Source: Canis aureus
Lineage: Eukaryota > Chordata > Mammalia > Carnivora > Canidae
Assembly (NCBI RefSeq): GCF_053574225.1
Contig: NC_135620.1
Span: 34,351,501 to 34,415,500, forward strand
DNA: 64,000 nt
Direction of reading: 5' to 3'
Both the position numbers and the translations under genes were made by a program. Positions 45,346-56,900 of the stretch are shown one piece after another; the first letter of the stretch is position 1, and every line of letters starts with the position of its first letter. The notes below the pieces were generated by a model, which worked only from the letters and a program-made list of their open reading frames with translations, was not told the origin of the DNA and did no database searches.

Positions 45346-45692
45346 CCTATGTTTTGATGAAAGAGAACTGAAGAAATCATTTGAACTACAAAGAAATTCA
45401 CTCTTCCTTATTTCCAATGAACTAAGCAAAACCATCTGAAATTCTTTTGAAATTATTTCTGCAAGTATGACACTTTTTGAACAACTTAATACAGTTGCTA
45501 CACACAAGTCCAAATTCTTGACTTGGATACATTATTTTTTTAACCTCAGCTAGCAGTTTGAACATACAGATAGTGAACAGCTTGATTTAATATATCAGCA
45601 ACAAAATACTTAGCTATCCTTTAGTGGAATAAGGGGTGAAAGAACATAATATATGTCACACTTTCATTCTGGATTGAATTGTCACACTAAAC

Positions 45693-46168
45693 TGCTATAG
45701 GAGAGGAAAAAATATGATACTTCTAGGTTCTTTGCTCACCTAATAATTACATTGACAGAAGACAAATTAACAGGAGAAAACAAACTTAAACTCATGTGTC
45801 AGAGCCTGGTGAAACTAAGAGATCCAAGGGCAAGTCAGGCAGGTGAAGCTTATATGCCATCCTAAGCTAAGGAATGGGATGAGGCTGGGCATTAAAAGCA
45901 AAGGGGATAAGTCACACGACAATGAAGATAAAAGCAGATGTTGGGTAATTAGATGTTTGCCTGACATACAGAAAGGTCATTCAACTAAACTTTTATTTGT
46001 GGTAATAGCTCTCTTTCTGGGCCAGGCCACCTACCCAAATTATTTTAGATAGTTAAAGGAGAGATAAAAGTTTTTCTTGAATCTATTAGGTCTTGATTGC
46101 CTTCAGCTCACATTAATCTGTGAGCCAAAATGGCACATTTTGGGGTGGTGTATTCCACTCCCTTTCAC
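45693..46168 (-). mobile_element. LTR-like element (ERVL-type?), antisense, related to 39741-40316
   Basis: Read in reverse it shows CACCACCCCAAAATGTGCC near its start. CTCCTGTTAATTTGTC and AAAGAACCTAGAAGTATC occur near its end, the same block order as the plus-strand element near 40 kb. The middle portions have diverged or differ in length. The minus-orientation open stretch is not coding. The family name is uncertain and no viral genes are present. Confidence 0.6.
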
Positions 46169-46652
46169 TGTAAATATATACATTTTCAAATACCATAATA
46201 TTTTATGGAAGATACTGATGGAGAACAAATATTAAATGCACAATCTTTTGACTCTATTTTCTGACTGTAAGGCAAAAATATTTCATTTACTTTTATAAAG
46301 CAAATTATATTTTAAAATATAATAGACAAGTAGTAAAAATCAAAGGCCTACTATTTAATGTAGGCCTAAGGCATATCCTCTTGAATATTTTTGTACTTTA
46401 AAAGATGGTTCTCAAAACTATTTGCCCTGAAACTTCTCTATGTAACTTTGAATATTCCCCTAACTACTTGTTTCCATGAAATAAAAATGATAATAGAATT
46501 TGATATTCACTTTTTTAGTATTTCTCAAAGTGAATTTAAACATATGTTTTCAGATTGCATCTTTTTATACCTTTAATTTGTTATGGTTCTATGAAAATTT
46601 TAAATTAGAATTTGGCTTTATTGCATTTGGCTTTAAAATATATAGTTTCACT
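46169..46652. other. AT-rich DNA, nothing recognised
   Basis: No repeat signature or coding frame was seen. Confidence 0.5.
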
Positions 46653-46665
46653 TAGAAATTGTTTT

Positions 46666-46837
46666 AAAGATTTTATTTATTTATTCATGACAGTCACACA
46701 GAGAGAGGCAGAGACACAGGCAGAGGGAGAAGCAGGTTTCATGTGGGGAGCCTGATGCAGAACTAGATCCCAGGACCCAGGGAACATGACCTGAGCGGAA
46801 GGCAGACGCTCAACCACTGAGTCACCTAGGCATCCCA
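46666..46837 (-). mobile_element. SINEC antisense copy
   Basis: AAGATTTTATTTATTTATTC, ATGACAGTCACACAGAGAG, GGCAGAGACACAGGCAGAGG and the reversed head GAGTCACCTAGGCATCCC are present. Imperfect direct repeats TAGAAATTGTTTT (46653-46665) and TAGAATTTCTTTC (46838-46850) flank it. Confidence 0.92.
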
Positions 46838-47099
46838 TAGAATTTCTTTCCCCACAGTTTTAAACTACTGGTCATCCCTTAGTAAATTCTTTTTCAGTGT
46901 TTTTTGGGTAATTTTTGTGTCATTTAAACTCATATTAGGTAGACTTAAACACATATCTATTACAGAATTCCCTTTGAAATAAATTCTCTATCATAGATTT
47001 CTGTACTCATACATCATTCAAAAATAGATGTTATTTATTATAGCATAAATTAAATTTTATCTAAAATAAGTGATTAAAACTATTAAATATGAAATATAC

Positions 47100-47290
47100 G
47101 AGCAAGATAGTATAATTTAATGGAGGGGCCATCACATTTGGAATAAAAAATTTAATTTCCATTTGAAGCCACAATATATATCAATTCTGTAATTTTGATC
47201 TATTTGGCTTCTTGGTCTCACTTGTGTCTGAAAAGCACATCATAATAAACCTACTTCTCTAATAATTTATATGTATGAATATGAAGTCAA
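47100..47290 (+). mobile_element. MIR relic
   Basis: GATAGTATAATTTAATGGAGGGGCCATCACATTTGGAATAAAAA resembles the MIR 5' part ('agtataatggaaagagcatgggctttggagtcag'). The remainder is highly diverged. Confidence 0.45.
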
Positions 47291-48639
47291 TATTTTGGTA
47301 CCACAAAGTCATATATTTCCTAGTTATTGGAGTTAATGTTTTCTTGCTTTAATCTCCAACAAATTGTCATTTGTAGGTCTTTCAACCTCTTTTTATAAGT
47401 CATAGTAAAAATGTTAGTTTTAGGTGTACAAGATATTGGTAAAAGCTGAATATTAAAACATTTCCTTCTTCTGCCTATTCCTTTATGAATCCTCCCATCC
47501 CCTTCCCTGCATCCCCCAATATTACGCACATGGCACTTTGTGGGCCATGAAATGTCCCTGTCATTTGGATGAAATTTAGAGAAAATGTCTTTTTACCAAA
47601 CATTCTAAATTCTTCACCTGTATGTTAGAGCAGCCATATTATTTTTATACCAAACAAGAGAAGAATGAAACTATTTTTGAAATTTAAAAATACTTAAATA
47701 GACTATGCACATTATGACAACCATGCAATTGCAAACATCTTTTGACTCTCAATGTATCTTAAGGCTTAGGCTTACCTGCTATTTAAGGCTTACCTAATAT
47801 TCATTTAAATGGTATACTATTGAGCAGTTACAATATATCTATAATTCTAACTATAGAATTTTTGTTTTGAAATTTCTTAACTACTTTCATTTATCTTCTA
47901 CAGGTCTCAATATTTGCATAATCCTTGAATTTTTGTTTAACAAAACTCAATGTTTTCTAAAAGATAAATCTAAATTAAATGTAATAAAATGTATTCCATG
48001 AACTAATCCCTGTAAATAGCTATCATATCTGGTTCTGGGCTGTAAAAAGATTCAGAATAAGTAAAGTAGCTATTATAACATATCTAATTAATTTCTTACT
48101 TCCACATCAATTTTAAATTGTGAGTGTAAAAAGTCTGATATGCTAGGAAATTATATTTTATTGGATTAATTTTATATAGATAGAAATTGCAGGTGGGTGA
48201 AGGCTTAACATTTAAAATGTAATTTGAGTTTATTTTTCTCATTAAAAAACTAGAATTGGAGTTTTATAAGATAAAAACTCTATTATAAGTGATACTTTAT
48301 GTCTAATTTAGAAAAAAAGTTTCTAAAAGCAAAAAAAATAGTTTCTAAAAGCTCTATCTTATTTTACAAACCAAATGAATGCAATAGAAAGAAAGCAAAG
48401 TGAAGGTAAAGAAACAGTTAATTAGCAAATTGGATACTTACTTTGTAAATATAATGGAATTGAACAGCAAATATCTTTAGATACCCAATGGTCATAAAGG
48501 ACAACAAAAAATAATATACAAAATAATTTATTAAGATAGAATTTTTTAAAGGTTGACCAAAGTATTAAGTAACCAAAATAAAGTAACATAAATTAACAAA
48601 TGCTAGAATATCTTTTAATTATGATATTGAAGCTCAAGC
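47291..48639. other. AT-rich DNA, nothing recognised
   Basis: A small duplication, GTTTCTAAAAGC, occurs twice near 48318 and 48341. No genes were seen. Confidence 0.5.
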
Positions 48640-48960
48640 ACAAAGAAAAAATTCTATAAGCATCCAAGAAGAAAATTCAAATTAGCTAAATAGAGAAAAG
48701 AAACAATAGGTTCATTTGACTGATAAACCTCTCCTGACCAGCATTCAAGGCAAAATCACCAAAGGATCACAGATTCTAAATGCAGATGCTAAAAAACCAT
48801 AATCTAAGTTTTGGTTATGCTTCAATGATGTTGTACATGAGCATGAGCAACAGAAACATCTCAAATGTATATGGCTAGGTGACCAAATACATAAGAACAA
48901 AACCCCAAGCCTGACATCCTAGTGTCTAAAGCATCACAGTGAAATACAGTGAGACAATGG
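48640..48960 (+). mobile_element. Possible L1 ORF1 relic
   Basis: AAAAATTCTATAAGCATCCAAGAAG and TGACTGATAAACCTCTCCTGACCAG, followed by AAGGCAAAATCACCAAAGG, loosely follow an L1/HAL1 ORF1 sense strand. It is very decayed and low confidence. Confidence 0.3.
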
Positions 48961-49036
48961 TAAAAGTTTAACAAGAAAATGCATAAAAGGCAGAGAATAG
49001 AGAAATGTAGAGATATCATTTAAAGTTGAATACAGA

Positions 49037-49209
49037 CGAGCACATAGGTGGCTCAGTGGTTGAGTGTCTGCCTTTGGCTCAGGTCATAATCCTGAGGTCC
49101 TGGGATAGAGCCCCAGGCTTCCTCAGGCAGCCTGCTTCTCCCTCTGCCTGTGTCTCTGCCTCTCTCTTTGTGTCTCTCATGAATAAATAAATAAAATCTT
49201 TAAAAAAAA
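49037..49209 (+). mobile_element. SINEC copy, exact 16-bp duplication
   Basis: Head AGCACATAGGTGGCTCAGTG, CTGAGGTCCTGGGATAGAGC and a CT-rich body are present, with the tail TCATGAATAAATAAATAAAA. TAAAGTTGAATACAGA is repeated exactly at 49021-49036 and 49210-49225. Confidence 0.96.
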
Positions 49210-49225
49210 TAAAGTTGAATACAGA

Positions 49226-51275
49226 GAAAGTAGCATTCAGTAACATTATAAACACCAAATATATAAAAATAAGAATACTGGATACTCAGTGATGAAAGGA
49301 ACACACATAAGTTTGTCTTTTTCTTAGTGACATAATGTAACATGTATAAAAATTAGAGAAAATGCCAATACAAATTCTTGAACATAAAATACTAAAGGAA
49401 GAGATCTACATCTTGTTACTAAATTAATGAAATTAATAAGAACATTTAAAGATACATAATATCATCTATCTATCCATCTACCCACCAAAATCTGTATTTT
49501 CACTGGCAAAAAATTGTAAGAGGGTATTAATCATAACTTCTTATTTGGAGTATCAAAAATAAGCCTAAGCCTGAGAAACAGTTGCATTCTTCTTCAGTTT
49601 AATATGGAAACCATATAACTGCCCTAGATTATGCAGGAAAAAAATTGCAGTGTTCACTTAAGCTATGCTAAGCTATTATAAGACAGGTTTTGACACTTTT
49701 AACTCATTACTCACCCAGATGATATTAATCAGGGAAGACCAGATCTCTGACTTAGAGGTACTGAAGAAACTGGGGAGCTGCAGAATAAGAATGTTTTCGT
49801 AGGCTCTTTTCAGATACCCGGGAGGATGAATCCTTGAAAAGGACTGAGGCTGCTCCTCTCTCACTTGAATTCCAGTGACATTCACACAAGAGAAGTACAT
49901 AAGCTATTTGGCCTACGTTTTTTGGCATTTAGAGATTGCTGATAATTTACAAACAATCTGAAATCAAGATGCTGGCTGGCAGGGATAGAAAGGGAACCAC
50001 CTTGAGAACTGCCTGCAACGTTTCCGATTTGGTCATGCAAAGACACTTGCTGCCTCTGTGAACCTGATTTAGTTCAACTGAACTAACACTGAAGAAAGAG
50101 GTCTAGATGTGAGTTATTTCACAAGAATCTACCCTCAAAAGAAATGCATTGAGAGGACTAGATCCCAAAAAGCCAGGAACTGTAAGGAAGATGAGTCATA
50201 AGTTAAAGATGAGGAAGCATTGCCCATACCAGGGAACTATAGTCCAAAGTGCCCAGATAAGGGATTTATGAGGAATCCCCCCCCAAAAAAAATATATATA
50301 TACTATAAGAGGAAGGATCATGTTTGGTGCCCATGATCTGCTGGATTGCGTTTCGTCTAGATGTCTAAAACCTGTCCCTTTAGGCCTAACCCCAGAGGTA
50401 CTACCGACAACATCTTGCAAGAGGGAAGGAAGGAGAGGGCAGGAGAAGAGATCACCATCACCTTCCAGTTGAATGTTGTATCAACTTGGGTGATGGATGA
50501 GAGTAAGGGAATTTGAAAGTCAGCTGGGTTTGTTTATTACCTGAGACTTATTCCAAAAGGCCAAAATTTCATCCAGATGTTTAAAAGAAAAAATAAAAAA
50601 GCATATCAAAGGAACAACTTAAAGGGATCACCTGTAAAACCAAATAAATTTGCTTTAGCTTGTATTTTATCAAGACCAGCTCATTCAATGCACTAGAAAA
50701 AAAGTAGAGTAAATATTGGGCAAGCAAACAAACAAATCTTGTCAGTATTTTTCCAGGAATAAACAAAGGATAGAAGGAAGAATTACAGTCAATTTTTTCT
50801 TCATTTCCATAGCATATGGAAATGAAAGGTCTATAATCCTGTAATTAGCATTAATATCTGTTAATAAATGAACTCTGTCAAAGCAAAAAAGATTTTATTG
50901 AGAGTATTCTAATTGGGCAGAGAATCCAGAATATGAGTTCAACTCTATTGAAACAAAGAGCTGAAATGTTTTTAATATTTGCAGCAGGAGGATCACAGTC
51001 CGCCTGTGTTTGTCAATTGGCCTTTTCCAAAACAAAAGTAAACTTCTTCATATCTTCCCAACTGGAGGTCATTTACAGCTTGTAGCAAGGCATCCACCAA
51101 AACCATCCAATAGAGACCCTGAGATAGGGGCATTATCTTCTTTGATTATTATATTTCAAAGAGATGGCTCTCAGTACTTGAGAAAGACAATCCTCAGTTA
51201 TAAAACAAGAAGGATATTTTTAAAGTGACTTATAGCTCATATGGGGCAGAGAAAAGACTGACAATTACTTTTTTA
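49226..51275. other. Unassigned DNA; less AT-rich at 49680-50520 and 50880-51270
   Basis: The 49680-50520 part has balanced composition. The 50880-51270 part (AAGATTTTATTGAGAGTATTC ... CTCAGTTATAAAACAAGAAGG) has the look of an old interspersed element. I cannot name either. A minus-strand stretch at 49676-49900 and a plus-strand stretch at 51010-51228 have no recognised domain. Confidence 0.4.
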
Positions 51276-51289
51276 AAAAGTAAATGCTC

Positions 51290-51476
51290 AGGCAGCCCTG
51301 GTAGCCCAGTGGTTTAGCACCGCCTTCAGCCTAGGGTGTGATCCTGGAGACCCGGGATCGAGTCCCACCTCGGGCTCCCTGCATGGAGCCTGCTTCTCCC
51401 TCTGCCTGTATCTCTGCTCCTCTCTCTCTCTCTCTGTGTCTGTCATGAATAAATAAATAAAATCTTTAAAAAAAAG
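51290..51476 (+). mobile_element. SINEC copy, exact 14-bp duplication
   Basis: Head GGCAGCCCTGGTAGCCCAGT, GGAGACCCGGGATCGAGTCC and a (TC)n body are present, with the tail TCATGAATAAATAAATAAAA. AAAAGTAAATGCTC lies at 51276-51289 and 51477-51490. Confidence 0.96.
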
Positions 51477-51490
51477 AAAAGTAAATGCTC

Positions 51491-52069
51491 TAAGGGAACG
51501 GGTTGCATATTAATGCATAAACTGCCTTTTATGCATTACTATGTGATGGACTAACATATTTCTACAAGTGAATCTTAATATCCAAATCTCACTTTGTTAC
51601 ATTTTTTATTCATTTAGCTTTCACTTACTTTTGAGATGAAAGGATCAAACTGAATAACTCCAATGCATGTACTTAAATAAATCCAATATTAAAAACTCAA
51701 AAAGCTGAAAAACAATGTGTTCCTAAAGAAAATATTTTAGTAGCAAACATACAGATCTAAATAATTTCTTCTGAGATTCAAATAAGTGACCTGGAGAATC
51801 AAGTACCAGAAACATCTAAACCTCAAGAAAAATAAATAAATAAATGACTAAAAATATATGACAAAAATATAAAATGATGATTATTTTACTTTTTCTGTGA
51901 ATTGATTTGAGGTTTGCCAGTTTTTTAATTCAATCGATAGCTTCTATCCTTTCTCTAGCACTCTTAATCAAACATACATAACTTTACTCTTATTTGTAAG
52001 CAATATTCCAACCATTTCCCCTCATAAAATACATTATTCTCCCTCCATTACCATTCAGTTCTTCCACTC
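51491..52069. other. AT-rich DNA, nothing recognised
   Basis: A short AAATAAATAAATAAATG tract lies near 51831-51846. No genes were seen. Confidence 0.5.
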
Positions 52070-52081
52070 TCTCTCTTCATG

Positions 52082-52268
52082 TTTTTGTTTTTAAGATTTT
52101 ATTTATTTATTCATGAGAGACACAGAGCAAGAGAGGCAGTCAGAGACACAGGCAGAGGGAGAAGCAGGCTCCATGCAGGGAGCCTGATGTGGGACTCGAA
52201 CCCAGGACTCCAGGATCAGGCCCTGGCCTGAAGGCGGTGCTAAACCGCTGAGCGATCCAGGCTGCCCA
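52082..52268 (-). mobile_element. SINEC antisense copy
   Basis: AAGATTTTATTTATTTATTC, GGCAGTCAGAGACACAGGC, CTCCATGCAGGGAGCCTGA and the reversed head CTGAGCGATCCAGGCTGCCC are present. Direct repeats TCTCTCTTCATG (52070-52081) and TCTCCCTTCATG (52269-52280) flank it. Confidence 0.95.
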
Positions 52269-52280
52269 TCTCCCTTCATG

Positions 52281-52929
52281 AGTTAAAGCATTTTGTAAAC
52301 ATTTGTGGTTTTTAATCTTCCTTTTCCCCGATTTATTTTTTTCCTTTTCCTATCTCCAATGAGTCTGTATCATTGCAAAAGCAAACAATCAAACAGAAAT
52401 AAAAACAAAAATAACTGTTTTCATGTTTAAGGATATGGGATTTAACAGAAGCAAGTAGGTTTAAGGAAAAGGATTGGATGGGGTGGAATTCAGGAGGCTA
52501 TGTGTGATGTCACTGCCTTGTGCTACAAGCTTAGGGGATATGATCTTTAGATCTGGCTGCTGTTGCCACTGAAAGTGTTCTCCCAAGGGTCAAGTGTCCT
52601 CAACCTTTGCAGGAACAGAAATAGACAAAGCTGCACATAGCAAAGCATGTAGCACAAGTTTGGCAAGTGAATTCACTTAATGGAAACTTATTTGCATCTA
52701 AATAACGTTGCAAAGGAGGATGAGAGGTTTTGTTTTACCTGTCCAGCCTCTGCTCTTAATGAAAACTTACTAGAAAGAAGTAGAAATTGGTACCAAATGT
52801 CAACTGATTACATGCAGTACAGTATAGCCACTGTCTACTGAATATTTAAATATATCTATTTGCTTATCCCTAAATTTTAACACAGCAATAATGACAGTAA
52901 CAATGCATTTTTTGCTTAAGAAAAAGAGA
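52281..52929. other. Single-copy-looking DNA
   Basis: The 52440-52750 part is less AT-rich. I see no known domain, repeat or RNA gene. Confidence 0.45.
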
Positions 52930-53000
52930 AAGGAAGGAAGGAAGGAAGGAAGGAAGGAAGGAAGGAAGGAAGGAAGGAAGGAAGGAAGGAAGGAAGGAAG
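52930..53000 (+). repeat. (GGAA)n microsatellite, about 17 units
   Basis: This is an uninterrupted pure tetranucleotide GGAA/AAGG array. GGAA is the ETS core motif, so long arrays can act as ETS/FLI-type binding arrays. The locus is expected to vary in length. Confidence 0.96.
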
Positions 53001-53526
53001 CTCAATCTTTCCCCAAAATGGACAAGCAGTTACATCAGTCTTTGTAGTTCTTTCTGGATAAGAATTATTCTGCTTCTAGTTAACTACAATGCCCCCTACA
53101 TATGCTATAATTTAAAGAATAAGTTATATAATAAATAACAATAAAAATCTTTATATATATAATATAACTGGTAAGAAGAATAACAGGAAAAAAAAGATAG
53201 TTGCTTTATATACAAAACCAAACCAAATAAGGTCAAAGTATATAGATAACCATTATATTCTTTATTTTTGTACTTTGTCATAATCTTATTTATGATGTTC
53301 TTTTACTGCTTAATTCATATGCCCTAAATTCTAAAATAGCTCCTTCAGTTGATCAGTGATTTTTAACTGATGAAGTACCTCAAATGATTATGTATGAAAT
53401 ATCTGAGTGTTGAGGGTATTGCTTAGATGAACTGTAGATGTTTATTAATTTTTGCCACTGGTATGGAAGTACTCAGTTATCCCAAATAGTTCCCTAGACT
53501 CCAGATATATTCCTACTATTCAATCC
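53001..53526. other. AT-rich DNA, nothing recognised
   Basis: A TATATAATATAA patch lies near 53152-53165. No genes or named repeats were seen. Confidence 0.5.
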
Positions 53527-53631
53527 CACTTCCTTTGCTTCCTAAAATCATGTCCAAAATAAACTTACTTGTACTCAAATCTTCCTCTGAAGTTTTTGTT
53601 CAAGTGAATAAAACTAAAGCAATTTTAAGGT
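53527..53631. repeat. Left arm of a ~100-bp inverted repeat
   Basis: It contains ATAAACTTACTTGTACTCAA, CTTCCTCTGAAGTTTTTG and TTCAAGTGAATAAAACTAAAGC. The reverse complement recurs at 54761-54861 with roughly 10 mismatches or indels. The element is not identified. Confidence 0.9.
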
Positions 53632-54760
53632 CATTTTATTTAATTCAGTAATCTCCATCGTGCCCTGTTTGTTCAATGACATGAGGAATTTATATTTTGT
53701 AGGAGGAAAACTTGATATCTGTTCTATGAAATCATTGCTGGGTCTTCTAGTGAAAGCATCTTCCTGAGTAGAAAGTCCTCTGGATAAACAAAGTCTAAAG
53801 ATTTAGGAGAAGAAAAAAATGTATAAGTGGATTATTAGATATAATGGTGAAACGACCCATTTCTATTTCCATCATTCTCAGGTCCATGAACACTAACTAT
53901 GATATCTCAACCCCATATATAGTTTTCTGGTTTAGAATATAAAATATAACCTTTAAAAGAGTACCCAAACTTTATGGTATGTGGCCCTGTCTGGTATTTT
54001 ATGGAGACTTTGAAAAAAGCATATCAATATTCTTAGTAGACCAGCTGCCTCTCAGTAAATTAATTACATCAAAAATAAACGAGAGGAAAAAAAATCATTG
54101 CATCCTATCAATAGATACTGCAAGAACATTTGATAAAATTCAACAGAGCAACATAATATAAACCCTTTACTATCACTGGACTAGAAAGCAATTAGGCAGG
54201 TATAATAAAGACTGTAACCAATAACCCAAAAGAAGGTGCATGAAAATTGATGACATAATGAACTACTTTGTTTAAAATAATTATCTAGACAAGGACAACT
54301 ACTATCGCCTTTATGGTTTAACATTTCTTTGGAGAATTTGGCAAATACAAGATGAAAACAAAGTGATTTACATCAACTTCAGAAAATATAAAATCTCCTT
54401 GTTTTGCTAAATGAAAAGATGAAAACCTAGAAAATTCCCATATTAGGTTTGCTAGAATGAGGACATTTTGTCTTAATTTAACCCTAAATATCAAGAGTAA
54501 AATGAATGAAAATATTCCATTGGCAAAAATGAAATATACGTACTTAAAAAAAACTCATGAAGAAATACTCAGAAAAGACATCTACATGAAACAATTATAA
54601 AGCCATTAGCAGACATAAAACAATATATAAAAACAATGTAAAGTTATTTATAGAAAATACTTAGATATCATCATAAAAATATAAGTTCTCAATTAATATA
54701 TGTATTTATTTGATGGAATCCCAATAGAATCCTGAGATTTTCATGTAATTAAATCGAATG

Positions 54761-54861
54761 ATCTTAAAACTGCTTTAGTTTTATTCACTTGAACAAAAAC
54801 TTGAGAGGAAGATTTGAGTACAGTAAGTTTATCTGGGACATGATTTTTGGAAGCAAGAGTG
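54761..54861. repeat. Right arm of a ~100-bp inverted repeat
   Basis: CTTTAGTTTTATTCACTTGAA, CAAAAACTTGAGAGGAAG and GATTTGAGTACAGTAAGTTTAT are the reverse complement of the left arm at 53527-53631. Similarity may extend weakly to about 54737. The sequence just after it (to about 55160) has no known identity. Confidence 0.9.
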
Positions 54862-55354
54862 AAGAAAGAGGGGTAATGAAGAAAGGGAAAAAAAAGTATT
54901 CATAGTATAATAGTTTATGTTTGTGGATCCTGGGCATGGGGGGGGAAGGCAATCACTGGGCTGACCTAAAAAGTATGGAGAACTGTGCATCAGATTGCTA
55001 GGGGCCTGGAGTGATTCTCCACCATCTTTGTTCCTTTGTTCTTTAAGGATGGCTCCAAGGAGCATTAAGTCAGGACTGCACAAAACTAGGGCCAAATAAG
55101 CTGTAGGTGTTGCAAAAGTTCAGGAGCTGAAGAAAAATCTTAGATAAGACCTTGATTTTGTCTAGGGTCTGACAGTGACAGGTAAGTCTAAATTCCCAAG
55201 GATCATCTAATATACATGATTAAAGTTAGATCAAAAGAAAGTGACAGAGTATAGCAGAAATATCTGCAACAAAAATTGAGAATAAATAAGAATAAATGGT
55301 AATGTTATTAAACCACTTAGTGGAGCATTTCCTTAAAAAGATATTAAAATGTAG

Positions 55355-55465
55355 GGGAGTCAGACTGGCCTAGTCAGTAGAGCATGTGACTCTTGCTCTC
55401 AGGGTGGTGAGTTCAGGCCTCATGTTGAGTGTAGAGCCTACTTAAAAAATTGTTTTCTTTTTAAA
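55355..55465 (+). mobile_element. SINEC, old short copy
   Basis: GGGAGTCAGACTGGCCTAGT, CTTGCTCTCAGGGTGGTGAG and GTGTAGAGCCTACTTAAAA are present. A 21-bp direct repeat with one mismatch flanks it (55334-55354 and 55466-55486; core AAAAAGATATTAAAA). Confidence 0.93.
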
Positions 55466-55863
55466 TAAAAAGATATTAAAATATAGAGAGTAGACACTAA
55501 TCAAATTAACTTAGTGTTAATGTAAGAATATACAAACCAATCAAACGAAACAGAGAAATCAGAACTAAATTCCCAAATATGACATATTAACAGAGATGAA
55601 TGCAGCAAGTTTGATTCAGTGGAAAATGACAAACACTTTCATAAATGGTAGCAGATACATGGTATTCAACAGAGGAGAAGAATGGATTCCCAGCCTTCAT
55701 CACAGTCAAAACTAAAATCCAGGTGAATAAATTATTTAAATATTTTTAAAAGCATGAAAATGTTACAAGGAAATTCTAAGATACTGTATGAATTATTTGA
55801 ATATAGAAAGTCTTTTCTAGGCAAGACTTAAAATCAATAATCTATTTAAAAAATAGATATTTG

Positions 55864-56036
55864 GGTGCCGGGATGGCTCAGAGGTTGAGCGCCTGCCTTC
55901 GGCTCAGGTCATGATCCCAGGTCCTGGGATGGAGTCCCACTTCAGGCTCCCTGTGAAGAGGCTGCTTCTCCTTCTGCCTATGTCTTTGCCTCTCTCTCTG
56001 TGTTTCTCAAGAATGGATAAATAAATTTTTTTAAAA
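55864..56036 (+). mobile_element. SINEC copy
   Basis: Head GGTGCCGGGATGGCTCAGAG, CGGCTCAGGTCATGATCCCA and a CT-rich body are present, with the tail GATAAATAAATTTTTTTAAA. AGATATTTG is duplicated exactly at 55855-55863 and 56037-56045. Confidence 0.94.
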
Positions 56037-56216
56037 AGATATTTGATGAGAATAGATCTATTGTCAATGGACAAAAATAGAACAAAAATATTGTATCATA
56101 GCAGACAAAATTTCTAAGTTATTTATTAGTAATGAGTAAATGAATACATATAATAAAAATGGCAGAGATGAATTGTTATTACAAAAAAGAAAATGTTTTT
56201 AAAATTGATAAATAAG

Positions 56217-56251
56217 TAATAGATGCTCAATTTAATAATAGATGCTCAATT
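56217..56251 (+). repeat. 17-bp tandem duplication
   Basis: TAATAGATGCTCAATTT occurs twice with one base between the copies (about 56217-56233 and 56235-56251). Confidence 0.85.
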
Positions 56252-56900
56252 TGCAATTCAAAGATGCATTATAGCTATATATATATTATAGCAATATATC
56301 AAAAATTGAAATATGTATTTCAAATGTAGACATCATTCAGTTATTCTACTTTGAAAAATTAATCAATTACAAAGTACTTAAATAAAATCATATTTATTGT
56401 TTGCTTTGTTCCAAAATATGGAAACAAAGTGAAGGACAACAGAGAAATAAATAGAAAAAAATTTAAGAGGGTACTTTAACCAAATCAGAAAAGCAATTAT
56501 AATCAGTAAACTACTTAAATTTTTATAAAATCTATGATGACAATTATGTAGACAGTTTTGAGGGAATTGTCATATTTGAGGGAAACATATTTGGTAATAT
56601 CATGGCTCATCTGTGTGTAGAGATGCGAGACTGTTATGATTAAGTAGATGCAGATGGATGATGTATCCATAGAGAAAAACAGCATATATGATATGGATTC
56701 AGTTAACTGAAGAGTAAGATTGGGATGACATTACATATGATTGTAGGAATAGTGAATTTTTGCTGTGTTAATTTTTTCTTGCTAAGAATAGGTAAATAGA
56801 TCACACAAATTTTAGAACACATATAATGAAATATCTTCTAATAATTGCTATTATTATTTTTATTTTTCTGATTATATAAACTAAATATATTATTAAAATT

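Larger units (their letters stand above)
53980..56900 (+). mobile_element. Decayed sense L1 (L1M class), ORF2 region and beyond
   Basis: Fragments of L1 ORF2 in sense order are readable. GATACTGCAAGAACATTTGATAAAATTCAACA lies near 54114. AAAATATAAAATCTCCTTGTTTTGCTAAATG (RT region) lies near 54384. CCAATCAAACGAAACAGAGAAATCAGAA lies near 55535 and CAGTCAAAACTAAAATCCAGGTGAATAAA near 55705. It is interrupted by two SINEs and probably by the unassigned 54780-55160 part. The coding frame is destroyed. Confidence 0.6.

Noticed and set aside
39741..46168. A provirus bounded by two LTRs
   Set aside because: The related LTR-like elements are in opposite orientation and no retroviral coding sequence lies between them.
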